Assembly (NCBI GenBank): GCA_016297945.1
Contig: JAEDFR010000122.1
Span: forward strand, 1-6,299
Reading direction: 5' to 3'
DNA: 6,299 nt
Source: Lachnospiraceae bacterium
GTDB taxonomy: Bacteria; Bacillota; Clostridia; Lachnospirales; Lachnospiraceae
Positions 1-6,156 of this stretch are shown here, one piece after another. The position numbers and the translations under genes are program-made. The notes beneath the pieces were generated by a model. The model did no database searches, was not told where the DNA came from, and was given only the letters and a program-made list of their open reading frames with translations. Position 1 is the first letter of the stretch; every line of letters starts with the position of its first letter.

Positions 1-37
1 CCATATATCGCACTTACAGCACATCTTTTTCGGGAAC

Positions 38-59
38 ATAAATCCGAAAAGGGATTTAT
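38..59 (-). other. Small hairpin over the prs stop codon
   Basis: ATAAATCC (38-45) and GGATTTAT (52-59) make an 8-bp stem with a 6-nt loop, overlapping the prs stop (58-56). An alternative stem pairs TTTTCGG (27-33) with CCGAAAA (44-50) using the same bases. Neither is followed by a T-run on the minus strand, so neither is a convincing intrinsic terminator. The real prs terminator, or another co-transcribed gene, probably lies beyond the left edge. Confidence 0.3.
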
Positions 60-1240
60 TCAATAATTCCTTTTTCATTATAGGTTTTTAATACTTCCTG
101 AATTTTCTGTGTAGGAGTCAGTACATTTCCCATAGAAAGATCATGATTCATGAAATCGATGATGCTGGCGGTAAATTTACTCATGTCAGCTTCAACAAAA
201 TAAGGTTTTTCATATACTTCAGGTGGAAGATAAGTAAGGTTAGTACAAACAACACGGTCAAAATAACCTTTTTCATAGGCGTTATCAAAAGCTTTAAATC
301 CTTCTGTGAATAATCCGAAGGTACAGCAGATAAATACACGCTTGGCTCCCATTTGTTTAATCTGTTTGGCAGTATCAATCATACTGCCGCCGGAAGCAAT
401 CATATCATCAATAACAACTACATCTCTGCCTTTTAAATTATCGCCCAAAAATTCATGAGCAACAATGGGATTTTTTCCGTTTACTACTTTGGAATAGTCA
501 CGACGTTTATAAAACATACCGGTATCAACACCGAGAACGGAAGAAAAGTATACGGCACGATCTAAAGCACCTTCATCCGGACTGATGACAGTCATATGAT
601 CTTTATCGATGATTAAGTCTTTTTCATGTCTGAGCAAAGAACGGATGAATTGATACGGCGGTGTGAAATTATCAAATCCGTTTAAGGGTGCTGCGTTGGC
701 AACCCGGGGGTCATGTGCATCAAAGGTGATAAAATTGCGAACACCCATGTCACTTAATTCTTTTAATGCATAAGCACAGTCCAAAGACTCACGACCGCTG
801 CGTCTGTGCTGGCGGCCTTCATATAAAAATGGCATCACAACATTGATACGATGTGCTTTTCCGTTGCATGCAGCAATCAGTCTTTTTAAATCCTGATAAT
901 GATCATCCGGAGATTTGTGATTGATTAATCCGTTCACGGTATAGGTTAGACTGTGATTACAAACATCGACCATAATGAACAAATCTTTTCCGCGAACCGA
1001 TTCATTTAAGACAGCTTTACCTTCGCCTGAACCAAAACGAGGACATTTTGCATCCAGAATATAGTTATCTTCCGCATACTCCTGAAATGCAGGATCGTTT
1101 TTTAAATCGCAATTGGTATTTGCGCGAAATTCTACCAGGTAATCATTTACTTTTTTTGCAAAATCCATGCAGCTGTCTGTAGCGATAATTTTAAGTGGAG
1201 CTACCGGCATGGCATTTTCGAGTGCGGCTAAATTAGGCAT
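56..1240 (-). CDS. prs: Ribose-phosphate pyrophosphokinase (PRPP synthetase), long clostridial form
   Basis: This cytosolic enzyme transfers the pyrophosphate of ATP to ribose-5-phosphate, giving PRPP for purine, pyrimidine, His, Trp and NAD synthesis. Visible in the 394-residue product: RQHRR (about 143-147), matching the ATP-site RQDRK segment of class I enzymes; FDAHDPRV (173-180), matching the VDLHA segment; SPDEGALDRA (220-229); the catalytic-loop-like KRRDY (245-249); and the PRPP-binding loop VVVIDDMIASGGS (274-286). The family's usual length is about 315 residues. The extra length lies mainly in an N-terminal insertion (roughly residues 40-85) and a C-terminal extension. The start at 1240 is preferred over an in-frame ATG at 1267 because GGAGG lies 6 nt before it and the protein then opens MPNLAAL. 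The upstream ATG has only a poor ribosome site and would fall about 8 nt from the predicted transcript start. The gene is divergent from the DUF512 gene. Function is confident; the meaning of the extra length is not known to me. Confidence 0.93.
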   Translation of the reverse strand: MPNLAALENAMPVAPLKIIATDSCMDFAKKVNDYLVEFRANTNCDLKNDPAFQEYAEDNYILDAKCPRFGSGEGKAVLNESVRGKDLFIMVDVCNHSLTYTVNGLINHKSPDDHYQDLKRLIAACNGKAHRINVVMPFLYEGRQHRRSGRESLDCAYALKELSDMGVRNFITFDAHDPRVANAAPLNGFDNFTPPYQFIRSLLRHEKDLIIDKDHMTVISPDEGALDRAVYFSSVLGVDTGMFYKRRDYSKVVNGKNPIVAHEFLGDNLKGRDVVVIDDMIASGGSMIDTAKQIKQMGAKRVFICCTFGLFTEGFKAFDNAYEKGYFDRVVCTNLTYLPPEVYEKPYFVEADMSKFTASIIDFMNHDLSMGNVLTPTQKIQEVLKTYNEKGIIE

Positions 1241-1246
1241 AGCTAT

Positions 1247-1251
1247 CCTCC
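1247..1251 (-). promoter_or_regulatory. Ribosome binding site that decides the prs start
   Basis: On the minus strand GGAGG sits 6 nt before the ATG at 1240-1238. It lies inside the reading frame that would open at the ATG at 1267, so it argues for the shorter 394-residue protein. The 1267 start has only a weak GAAAG-like purine stretch upstream. Confidence 0.8.
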
Positions 1252-1281
1252 GTAAGATGTCATTCATTTTCTTTCGTACTT

Positions 1282-1310
1282 AATTTATCATTCTGATAGT
1301 GACACGTCAA
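1282..1310 (-). promoter_or_regulatory. Sigma-A-type promoter of prs
   Basis: Read on the minus strand, a -35 box TTGACG (1310-1305) and a -10 box TAAATT (1287-1282) are separated by exactly 17 bp, and a TGA directly before the -10 gives an extended -10 (TGn). The predicted transcript start is near 1275, leaving a leader of about 35 nt before the preferred ATG at 1240. The match is by eye to the housekeeping consensus (TTGACA/TATAAT). Confidence 0.65.
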
Positions 1311-1345
1311 GGAAATTCTAGTAAAATAAATGCTGGAAAATGACA

Positions 1346-1364
1346 AAAACGGATATACTGTTTT
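1346..1364. other. Imperfect 19-bp dyad in the divergent intergenic region
   Basis: AAAAC (1346-1350) and GTTTT (1360-1364) are perfect arms. Further in, one G:T mismatch and one G:C match continue the symmetry around 1355. It lies upstream of the prs -35 and of the likely promoter of the rightward gene, a reasonable place for an operator. In an AT-rich intergenic stretch a short dyad can also arise by chance. I do not recognise it as a known regulator's site. Confidence 0.2.
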
Positions 1365-1396
1365 ATATAAAATGCTACTTTTGATTTTGGTATCAT

Positions 1397-1402
1397 TATA
1401 AT
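1397..1402 (+). promoter_or_regulatory. Likely -10 box for the DUF512-der transcript
   Basis: A perfect TATAAT lies 17 nt before the ATG at 1419. No good -35 is visible 16-18 bp upstream (the hexamers there read like TGCTAC or GCTACT), and no TG extension is present. The transcript would have a very short leader of about 10 nt. An alternative -10, TATACT at 1354-1359 with a weak -35 TGCTGG at 1331-1336, would give a longer leader. Confidence 0.4.
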
Positions 1403-1418
1403 ATAAGGAAAAATATAA

Positions 1419-2759
1419 ATGAAAAGAATGGAACATATCATTAAAAAAGTTGAAAAAGGTAGTATTGCCTGGGAGATGGAAATTGAACCTGGGGATGTAT
1501 TATTAAAAATAAATAATGAAGAAATCGAAGATATTTTTGATTATCAGTATCTGATACAGGATGAATATATTGAAGTTTTGATAAAAAAGCCGGATGGCGA
1601 AGAATGGCTTTTAGAGATTGATAAAGATGAACAGGAAGATTTAGGGATTGAATTCGAAAACGGTCTGATGGATGAATATCGTTCCTGTCATAATAAATGT
1701 ATTTTCTGTTTTATTGACCAGATGCCGAAAGGGATGCGGGATACTTTGTATTTTAAGGATGATGATTCGCGGCTTTCTTTTTTACAGGGAAATTATGTGA
1801 CATTGACGAATATGAGTGATAAGGATGTTGAACGTATCATCAAATATCATCTGGCTCCGATAAATATCTCTTTCCAGACCATGAATCCCGAATTGCGTTG
1901 TAAGATGCTTCACAACCGGTTTGCCGGAGAGGCATTAAAAAAGGTACAGTTATTTTATGATGCCGGAATTGAAATGAACGGTCAGATTGTTCTTTGTAAA
2001 GGTGTCAATGATAAACAAGAACTCGAATACAGCATTAAACAGTTGATACAGTATCATCCGTATCTGCAGAGTGTCTCTGTCGTACCGGTCGGATTGTCCA
2101 AATACCGGGATGGTCTTTATCCTTTGGAACCTTTTACAAAAGAAGATGCCAAAGAGGTTTTAGAGACCATTCACAAATGGCAGAATACGATGTACGAACA
2201 GTATGGAACGCATTTTATACATGCTTCGGATGAGTGGTATCTTTTGGCAGAGGAAGAGTTGCCAAAGGAAGAACGATATGATGGATATCTTCAATTGGAA
2301 AATGGTGTCGGCATGCTGACACTGTTAAAAAATGAATTTGCACAGGCACTTTATGAGGCAAAAAAGAATCCTGCTTATCAGAAAAAAGCAAAAGATTTGT
2401 CAAAACGAAGAATGACGTTGGCAACAGGAAAGCTTGCGTATCAAACCATTTCAGATATGGCAGAGCAAATGATGGAAGCATTTGATAATCTGGATTTACA
2501 GGTGGTTGCAATTCGCAATGATTTCTTTGGAGAACGAATTACGGTTTCCGGTCTGCTAACCGGACAGGATCTGATTGCACAGCTAAAAGACCTTTCCTTA
2601 GGGGAAAAACTCTTGCTTCCGCAAAATATTTTAAGAAGTGGTGAAAACTATTTTCTGGATGATATAACCGTGCCGGAGCTTGAAGAAACTTTACAAGTTA
2701 AGGTGGATATTGTAAAATCAAGCGGACAGGATTTTGTAGATTCTATTTTGAACATTTGA
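1419..2759 (+). CDS. DUF512 family protein: PDZ-like domain plus radical-SAM-type domain, function unknown
   Basis: A 446-residue protein of a conserved family (DUF512; the TIGR03279 type of putative FeS/radical SAM protein) with no established biochemical role that I know. The N-terminal ~65 residues read as a PDZ-like fold (GSIAWEMEIEPGDVLLKINN, 14-33). Next comes a CX3CX2C cluster, C90-HNK-C94-IF-C97, in the context YRSCHNKCIFCFIDQMPKGM (87-106), as expected of a [4Fe-4S]/SAM-binding motif. A barrel-like middle follows, with NISFQTMNPELR at 149-160. The C-terminal half carries the DUF512 region, including TLATGKLAY (333-341) and RITVSGLLTGQDL (373-385). There is no signal peptide or membrane segment, so it is predicted cytosolic. 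ATG 1419 is preferred over the ATG three codons later because AGGA (1406-1409) lies 9 nt before it. It is complete and lies 178 bp upstream of der. Family assignment is strong; a radical SAM reaction is inferred from the cysteines only. Confidence 0.9.
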   Translation: MKRMEHIIKKVEKGSIAWEMEIEPGDVLLKINNEEIEDIFDYQYLIQDEYIEVLIKKPDGEEWLLEIDKDEQEDLGIEFENGLMDEYRSCHNKCIFCFIDQMPKGMRDTLYFKDDDSRLSFLQGNYVTLTNMSDKDVERIIKYHLAPINISFQTMNPELRCKMLHNRFAGEALKKVQLFYDAGIEMNGQIVLCKGVNDKQELEYSIKQLIQYHPYLQSVSVVPVGLSKYRDGLYPLEPFTKEDAKEVLETIHKWQNTMYEQYGTHFIHASDEWYLLAEEELPKEERYDGYLQLENGVGMLTLLKNEFAQALYEAKKNPAYQKKAKDLSKRRMTLATGKLAYQTISDMAEQMMEAFDNLDLQVVAIRNDFFGERITVSGLLTGQDLIAQLKDLSLGEKLLLPQNILRSGENYFLDDITVPELEETLQVKVDIVKSSGQDFVDSILNI

Positions 2760-2772
2760 TTACGAGAATTGA

Positions 2773-2812
2773 GTAGCAATGTAGCAATGTTGTAATGTGG
2801 CAATATAGCAAT
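2773..2812. repeat. Five degenerate 8-bp tandem repeats upstream of der
   Basis: Consecutive 8-bp units read GTAGCAAT, GTAGCAAT, GTTGTAAT, GTGGCAAT, ATAGCAAT, and a looser CTATATACAAT follows. Two units are identical and the others differ by one or two bases. The 8-bp period is not a multiple of three and no gene covers it, so this is non-coding. Its function is unknown; it may be a microsatellite-like remnant. Confidence 0.75.
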
Positions 2813-2825
2813 CTATATACAATCG

Positions 2826-2856
2826 GTGAGTGGTTAAATTTGATTTCAACACTCAC
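2826..2856 (+). other. Hairpin in the der leader region
   Basis: GTGAGTG (2826-2832) and CACTCAC (2850-2856) form a perfect 7-bp stem. The arms can continue inward through TT/AA and AAAT/ATTT with one bulged base on each side, leaving a TTG loop at 2840-2842. There is no T-run after the stem, so it is not a textbook intrinsic terminator. It may shape the der leader or the end of the upstream transcript. Confidence 0.45.
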
Positions 2857-2937
2857 GTGATTGGATAGATATATTAGTGAAATCAGATAGAAAGGAAAAT
2901 TCAGTTACGATTTCAGATAATTGGATGATATGTAATT

Positions 2938-4278
2938 ATGAGTAAAAATGTGAAACCAATTGTGGCTGTTGTCGGTCGTCCCAATGTCGGAAAGTCCACA
3001 TTGTTTAATGCACTGGCAGGATCAAAGATTTCCATTGTAAAAGATACACCCGGAATTACAAGAGACCGTATCTATGCGGATGTTTCGTGGTTAAACTATA
3101 ATTTTACACTGATTGATACCGGTGGTATTGAGCCTGACAGCAAGGACATTATTCTTTCCCAAATGCGTGAACAGGCACAAATTGCCATTGATACGGCAGA
3201 TGTTATCTTATTTATGGTAGATGTCAAGCAGGGACTTCAGGATTCTGATGCCAAAGTTGCGGATATGTTAAGACGCAGTCATAAGCCGGTTCTGCTTGTG
3301 GTAAATAAAGTAGACAATTTTGAAAAAATGATGCCGGATGTCTATGAATTCTATAATCTTGGAATTGGTGATCCGCATGCCATTTCCGCTGCAAACCAGA
3401 TGGGATTTGGTGATCTTTTGGATGAAGTGGTTGCTTTGTTTCCCCAAGAGAATGCACAGGAAGAAGAGGATGACAGACCAAAAATTGCCATTGTCGGAAA
3501 GCCCAATGTCGGTAAAAGCTCTATTATCAACAAACTGATTGGTGAAAACCGTCTGATTGTTTCTGATATAGCAGGCACCACCAGAGATGCGGTGGATACA
3601 GTGGTAAAATACAATGGAAAAGAATATATTTTCATTGATACGGCCGGACTGCGACGCAAAAATAAGATAAAAGAAGAACTGGAAAAATATATGATTATCC
3701 GTACGGTAAGTGCAGTTGAAAGAGCGGATTTAGTTGTTTTGGTCATTGATGGCGAAGAAGGTGTTACGGAACAGGATGCCAAAATTGCGGGAATTGCACA
3801 TGATCGTGGGAAGGGTATTATCGTAGCGGTCAATAAATGGGATGCGGTTGAAAAAAATGATAAAACCATATACCGTTTTACGGAAAATGTCAGAAATACG
3901 CTTTCTTTTATGCCGTACGCGGAAATAATCTTTATTTCTGCAAAAACCGGACAACGTTTGAATAAGCTGTATGAGACCATTGAAATGGTAATCGAAAACC
4001 AGACACTTCGTGTGGGAACGGGTGTATTAAATGAGATTATGATGGAAGCGGTTGCACTTCAGCAGCCTCCGACGGATAAAGGAAAAAGACTGCGCCTGTA
4101 TTACATTACGCAGGTTTCCGTGAAACCGCCGACGTTTGTGATTTTTGTCAATGAAAAATATCTGATGCATTTTTCTTATCAAAGATATATTGAAAATCAA
4201 ATCCGTCAGGCATTTGGTTTTAGAGGAACTCCTTTACATTTCATTATCCGGGAGCGAAAAGAAAAAGATACGCAGTAG
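2938..4278 (+). CDS. der: Ribosome assembly GTPase Der (EngA)
   Basis: Der is a cytosolic GTPase with two tandem G domains that binds the 50S precursor and is needed for large-subunit maturation. At 446 residues it has the normal length. G domain 1 shows GRPNVGKS (13-20), DTPGITRD (36-43), DTGG (60-63), NKVD (123-126) and SA (150-151). An acidic linker follows (EEEDD, 175-179). G domain 2 shows GKPNVGKS (187-194), GTTRD (213-217), DTAG (234-237), NKWD (299-302) and SAK (334-336). The C-terminal KH-like domain covers about 350-440 and has the family's FGFRGTPLHFIIRER ending (426-440). All nucleotide-binding motifs are intact. The start fits the family, although the ribosome site is weak: only GGAT, about 11 nt upstream. 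It lies between the DUF512 gene and plsY, each separated by about 180 bp of repeat-bearing DNA, so whether all four genes share one transcript is uncertain. Confidence 0.98.
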   Translation: MSKNVKPIVAVVGRPNVGKSTLFNALAGSKISIVKDTPGITRDRIYADVSWLNYNFTLIDTGGIEPDSKDIILSQMREQAQIAIDTADVILFMVDVKQGLQDSDAKVADMLRRSHKPVLLVVNKVDNFEKMMPDVYEFYNLGIGDPHAISAANQMGFGDLLDEVVALFPQENAQEEEDDRPKIAIVGKPNVGKSSIINKLIGENRLIVSDIAGTTRDAVDTVVKYNGKEYIFIDTAGLRRKNKIKEELEKYMIIRTVSAVERADLVVLVIDGEEGVTEQDAKIAGIAHDRGKGIIVAVNKWDAVEKNDKTIYRFTENVRNTLSFMPYAEIIFISAKTGQRLNKLYETIEMVIENQTLRVGTGVLNEIMMEAVALQQPPTDKGKRLRLYYITQVSVKPPTFVIFVNEKYLMHFSYQRYIENQIRQAFGFRGTPLHFIIRERKEKDTQ

Positions 4279-4279
4279 A

Positions 4280-4426
4280 TTTACAGTATCAGTAGTTATA
4301 GTTATCGGTATGGTTTGCAGTATCCGATATGGCTTGCAGCATCAGTATGGTTTGCAGTGTCCGATATAGTTTACAATATCAGTTGTTGTTTACAGTATTA
4401 GTTAAGTTTTATCGTATTGATTAAAG
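4280..4426. repeat. Degenerate 16-20-bp tandem repeats filling the der-plsY gap
   Basis: Starting just after the der stop, about eight units follow each other. They include TTTACAGTATCAGTAG (4280-4295), TTATAGTTATCGGTATGG (4296-4313), TTTGCAGTATCCGATATGG (4314-4332), CTTGCAGCATCAGTATGG (4333-4350), TTTGCAGTGTCCGATATAG (4351-4369), TTTACAATATCAGTTGTTG (4370-4388) and TTTACAGTATTAGTTAAG (4389-4406), then a weaker unit to 4426. The consensus is roughly TTTRCAGTATCMGTATGG. Unit length varies from 16 to 20, and no open frame with a ribosome site runs through it. The units are too short and contiguous for CRISPR, and there are no distinct spacers. Some units are partly complementary (TATCGG at 4304-4309 with CCGATA at 4324-4329), so the RNA could fold locally. 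Confidence 0.8.
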
Positions 4427-4458
4427 TTTAGTATGAATAGGAAAGTAGGACAAATAAA

Positions 4459-5115
4459 ATGATTCGTGTTTTATGTGTGATTGTCGGCTATTGTTTCGGC
4501 ATGATTCAGACAGCTTTTATTTTAGGCAAGCTGAAGGGAATTGATATTCGTGAACATGGAAGCGGAAATTCCGGTACGACCAATGCCTTACGTGTTATGG
4601 GAAAAAAGGCAGGCGCAATTTGTTTTGTGATGGATGCCGTTAAAGCCATTGTTCCGATGGTTGCAGTATATTTTTTATTCCGAAATGGTACCTACGCACA
4701 AATAGAGCCGCTTTTACGTATGTATGTCGGAGTTGGTGTTGTACTTGGACACAACTTCCCGTTTTATATGGGATTTAAAGGCGGAAAAGGTATTATGGCC
4801 ACCGGTGGTATTTCGGTAGGAATGGGCTTGTGGTCCTTCTTAGGTGTTGCAGGTACGTTTTTTCTTACGTTTTTTATCACTCACTATGTTTCACTTGGCT
4901 CTTTGTTAATGTACATAGCTTTTGTGGTTGTAATGATTGTGGAAGGTCAGATGGGCATGCTTCATATGTCATCTGCGCATTGTATGGAATTATACATCAT
5001 TGCTATTCTGATGATGATGATGGCGTTTTATCGTCATAGAGGAAACATTGACCGCCTGATACACGGAAATGAAAGAAAGACATATCTGACAAAGAAAAAT
5101 AAGTTAGATGCATAA
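4459..5115 (+). CDS. plsY: Acyl-phosphate:glycerol-3-phosphate acyltransferase PlsY
   Basis: PlsY is an integral membrane enzyme that transfers the acyl group of acyl-phosphate (made by PlsX) to sn-glycerol-3-phosphate, forming lysophosphatidic acid, the first committed step of phospholipid synthesis. The 218-residue product, slightly longer than the usual ~200, carries the family's three conserved cytoplasmic motifs: IREHGSGNSGTTNALR (30-45), GHNFPFYMGFKGGKG (97-111, glycerol-phosphate-binding loop) and YRHRGNIDRL (191-200). Hydrophobic segments are at about 3-23, 53-75, 86-97, 112-135, 136-162 and 176-190, matching a multi-pass protein. The C-terminal tail is basic (KKNKLDA). The start is supported by AGGA (4447-4450) 8 nt upstream and by the family-like opening. 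gpsA follows after 14 bp and supplies its substrate, so the two are almost certainly co-transcribed. Confidence 0.97.
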   Translation: MIRVLCVIVGYCFGMIQTAFILGKLKGIDIREHGSGNSGTTNALRVMGKKAGAICFVMDAVKAIVPMVAVYFLFRNGTYAQIEPLLRMYVGVGVVLGHNFPFYMGFKGGKGIMATGGISVGMGLWSFLGVAGTFFLTFFITHYVSLGSLLMYIAFVVVMIVEGQMGMLHMSSAHCMELYIIAILMMMMAFYRHRGNIDRLIHGNERKTYLTKKNKLDA

Positions 5116-5129
5116 AACGGAGGTATATA

Positions 5130-6140
5130 ATGGGAAATTATAGTGTGATTGGTGCCGGAAGCTGGGGCACAGCTTTGGCAAGAGCTTTGGCAAAAAATGG
5201 ACATGATGTTACGGTATGGTCGATTATGGAAGATGAGATTCAGATGCTCAATGAAAAAAGAGAACACGAATTAAAGCTTCCGGGAGTGAAATTACCGGAT
5301 ACCATTCTTTTTACCACGGATTTGGAGAAGGCAATCAAAGGAAAAGAAATGATGATTTTAGCAGTTCCTTCTCCGTTTACACGCAGCACATCCAAATCTA
5401 TGGCTCCTTTTGTGGAAGATGGACAGTTGATTGTCAATGTGGCAAAGGGAATTGAAGATGTTACCTATATGACATTGACTGATATTATAGAACAGGAAAT
5501 CCCACAGGCAACCGTTGCCGTTCTATCCGGTCCGTCTCATGCGGAAGAAGTCGGCAAAGATATGCCGACGACTTTGGTTGCCGGCGCAAAGACAAAAGAA
5601 ACAGCAGAATATATTCAAAATGCTTTTATGTCAGATGTTTTAAGAGTATACACAAGCCCTGATATTTTAGGAATAGAACTTGGCGGAGCTTTAAAAAATG
5701 TAGTTGCTTTGGCTGCCGGAATGGCAGACGGATTGGGTTGCGGTGATAATACAAAGGCAGCTTTGATTACACGTGGAATTTCTGAGATTGCAAGGCTCGG
5801 TGTGGCTATGGGCGGTAAACTCGAATCCTTTACCGGATTAACCGGAATTGGAGATCTGATTGTAACCTGTTCTTCTATGCATTCACGTAATCGTAAGGCC
5901 GGTCAGCTCATTGGTCAGGGGTATACCTATGAAGAAGCGATGGCTGAAGTTAAAATGGTGGTAGAAGGTGTCTATTCTGCAAAAGCCGCCTATGGCCTGG
6001 GACAGAAATATCATATATCCATGCCGATTGTAGAAGAGGTAAATGATATTTTATTTAACGGAAAAGCTGCTTCTGAAGCTGTAAAGGATTTGATGTTCCG
6101 TGATAAGAGAAGTGAAGCAAGTACATTAACTTGGGATTAA
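5130..6140 (+). CDS. gpsA: NAD(P)-dependent glycerol-3-phosphate dehydrogenase GpsA
   Basis: This soluble enzyme reduces dihydroxyacetone phosphate to sn-glycerol-3-phosphate with NAD(P)H, feeding phospholipid synthesis through PlsY. The 336-residue product is of normal length. A Rossmann nucleotide-binding loop GAGSWGTALA (8-17) opens the protein. NVAKGIE (103-109) holds the conserved Lys106, LSGPSHAEEV (132-141) is a family signature, and GGALKNVVALAAGMADGLG (185-203) carries the catalytic Lys189. TGLTGIGDLIVTC (235-247) and SRNRKAG (252-258) supply further conserved substrate- and cofactor-site residues. All expected residues are present. GGAGG (5119-5123) lies 6 nt before the ATG, a near-ideal ribosome site. 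The gene begins 14 bp after plsY. It is the last gene of the cluster here; the expected downstream gene in many spore-forming Clostridia (spoIVA) does not start within the remaining 159 bases. Confidence 0.98.
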   Translation: MGNYSVIGAGSWGTALARALAKNGHDVTVWSIMEDEIQMLNEKREHELKLPGVKLPDTILFTTDLEKAIKGKEMMILAVPSPFTRSTSKSMAPFVEDGQLIVNVAKGIEDVTYMTLTDIIEQEIPQATVAVLSGPSHAEEVGKDMPTTLVAGAKTKETAEYIQNAFMSDVLRVYTSPDILGIELGGALKNVVALAAGMADGLGCGDNTKAALITRGISEIARLGVAMGGKLESFTGLTGIGDLIVTCSSMHSRNRKAGQLIGQGYTYEEAMAEVKMVVEGVYSAKAAYGLGQKYHISMPIVEEVNDILFNGKAASEAVKDLMFRDKRSEASTLTWD

Positions 6141-6156
6141 TGTTGGGGATGTTGTT

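Noticed and set aside
1241..1267. Nine-codon longer N-terminus for prs, starting at ATG 1267
   Set aside because: A GGAGG ribosome site inside this stretch points to the ATG at 1240, the upstream ATG has a poor site, and it would sit almost at the predicted transcript start.
1268..1418. Riboswitch or PurR-type operator controlling prs
   Set aside because: The prs leader is only about 35 nt, too short for a riboswitch, and I could not match the known purine-repressor box to any site in the gap.
2215..2511. Minus-strand open frame within the DUF512 gene
   Set aside because: It lies opposite a conserved coding region, its translation matches no family I recognise, and it has no independent context.
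2826..2856. Intrinsic terminator after the DUF512 gene
   Set aside because: The stem is mostly AT-rich beyond 7 bp and is not followed by a T-run, so it was kept only as a hairpin.
3351..3980. A 209-codon open frame on the minus strand inside der
   Set aside because: It is fully antisense to an intact, strongly conserved GTPase gene, has a low-complexity Ser/Ile-rich translation with no recognisable domain, and is explained by codon bias of der.
4280..4426. Possible CRISPR array
   Set aside because: The units are contiguous 16-20-bp degenerate copies with no unique spacers and no cas genes nearby.
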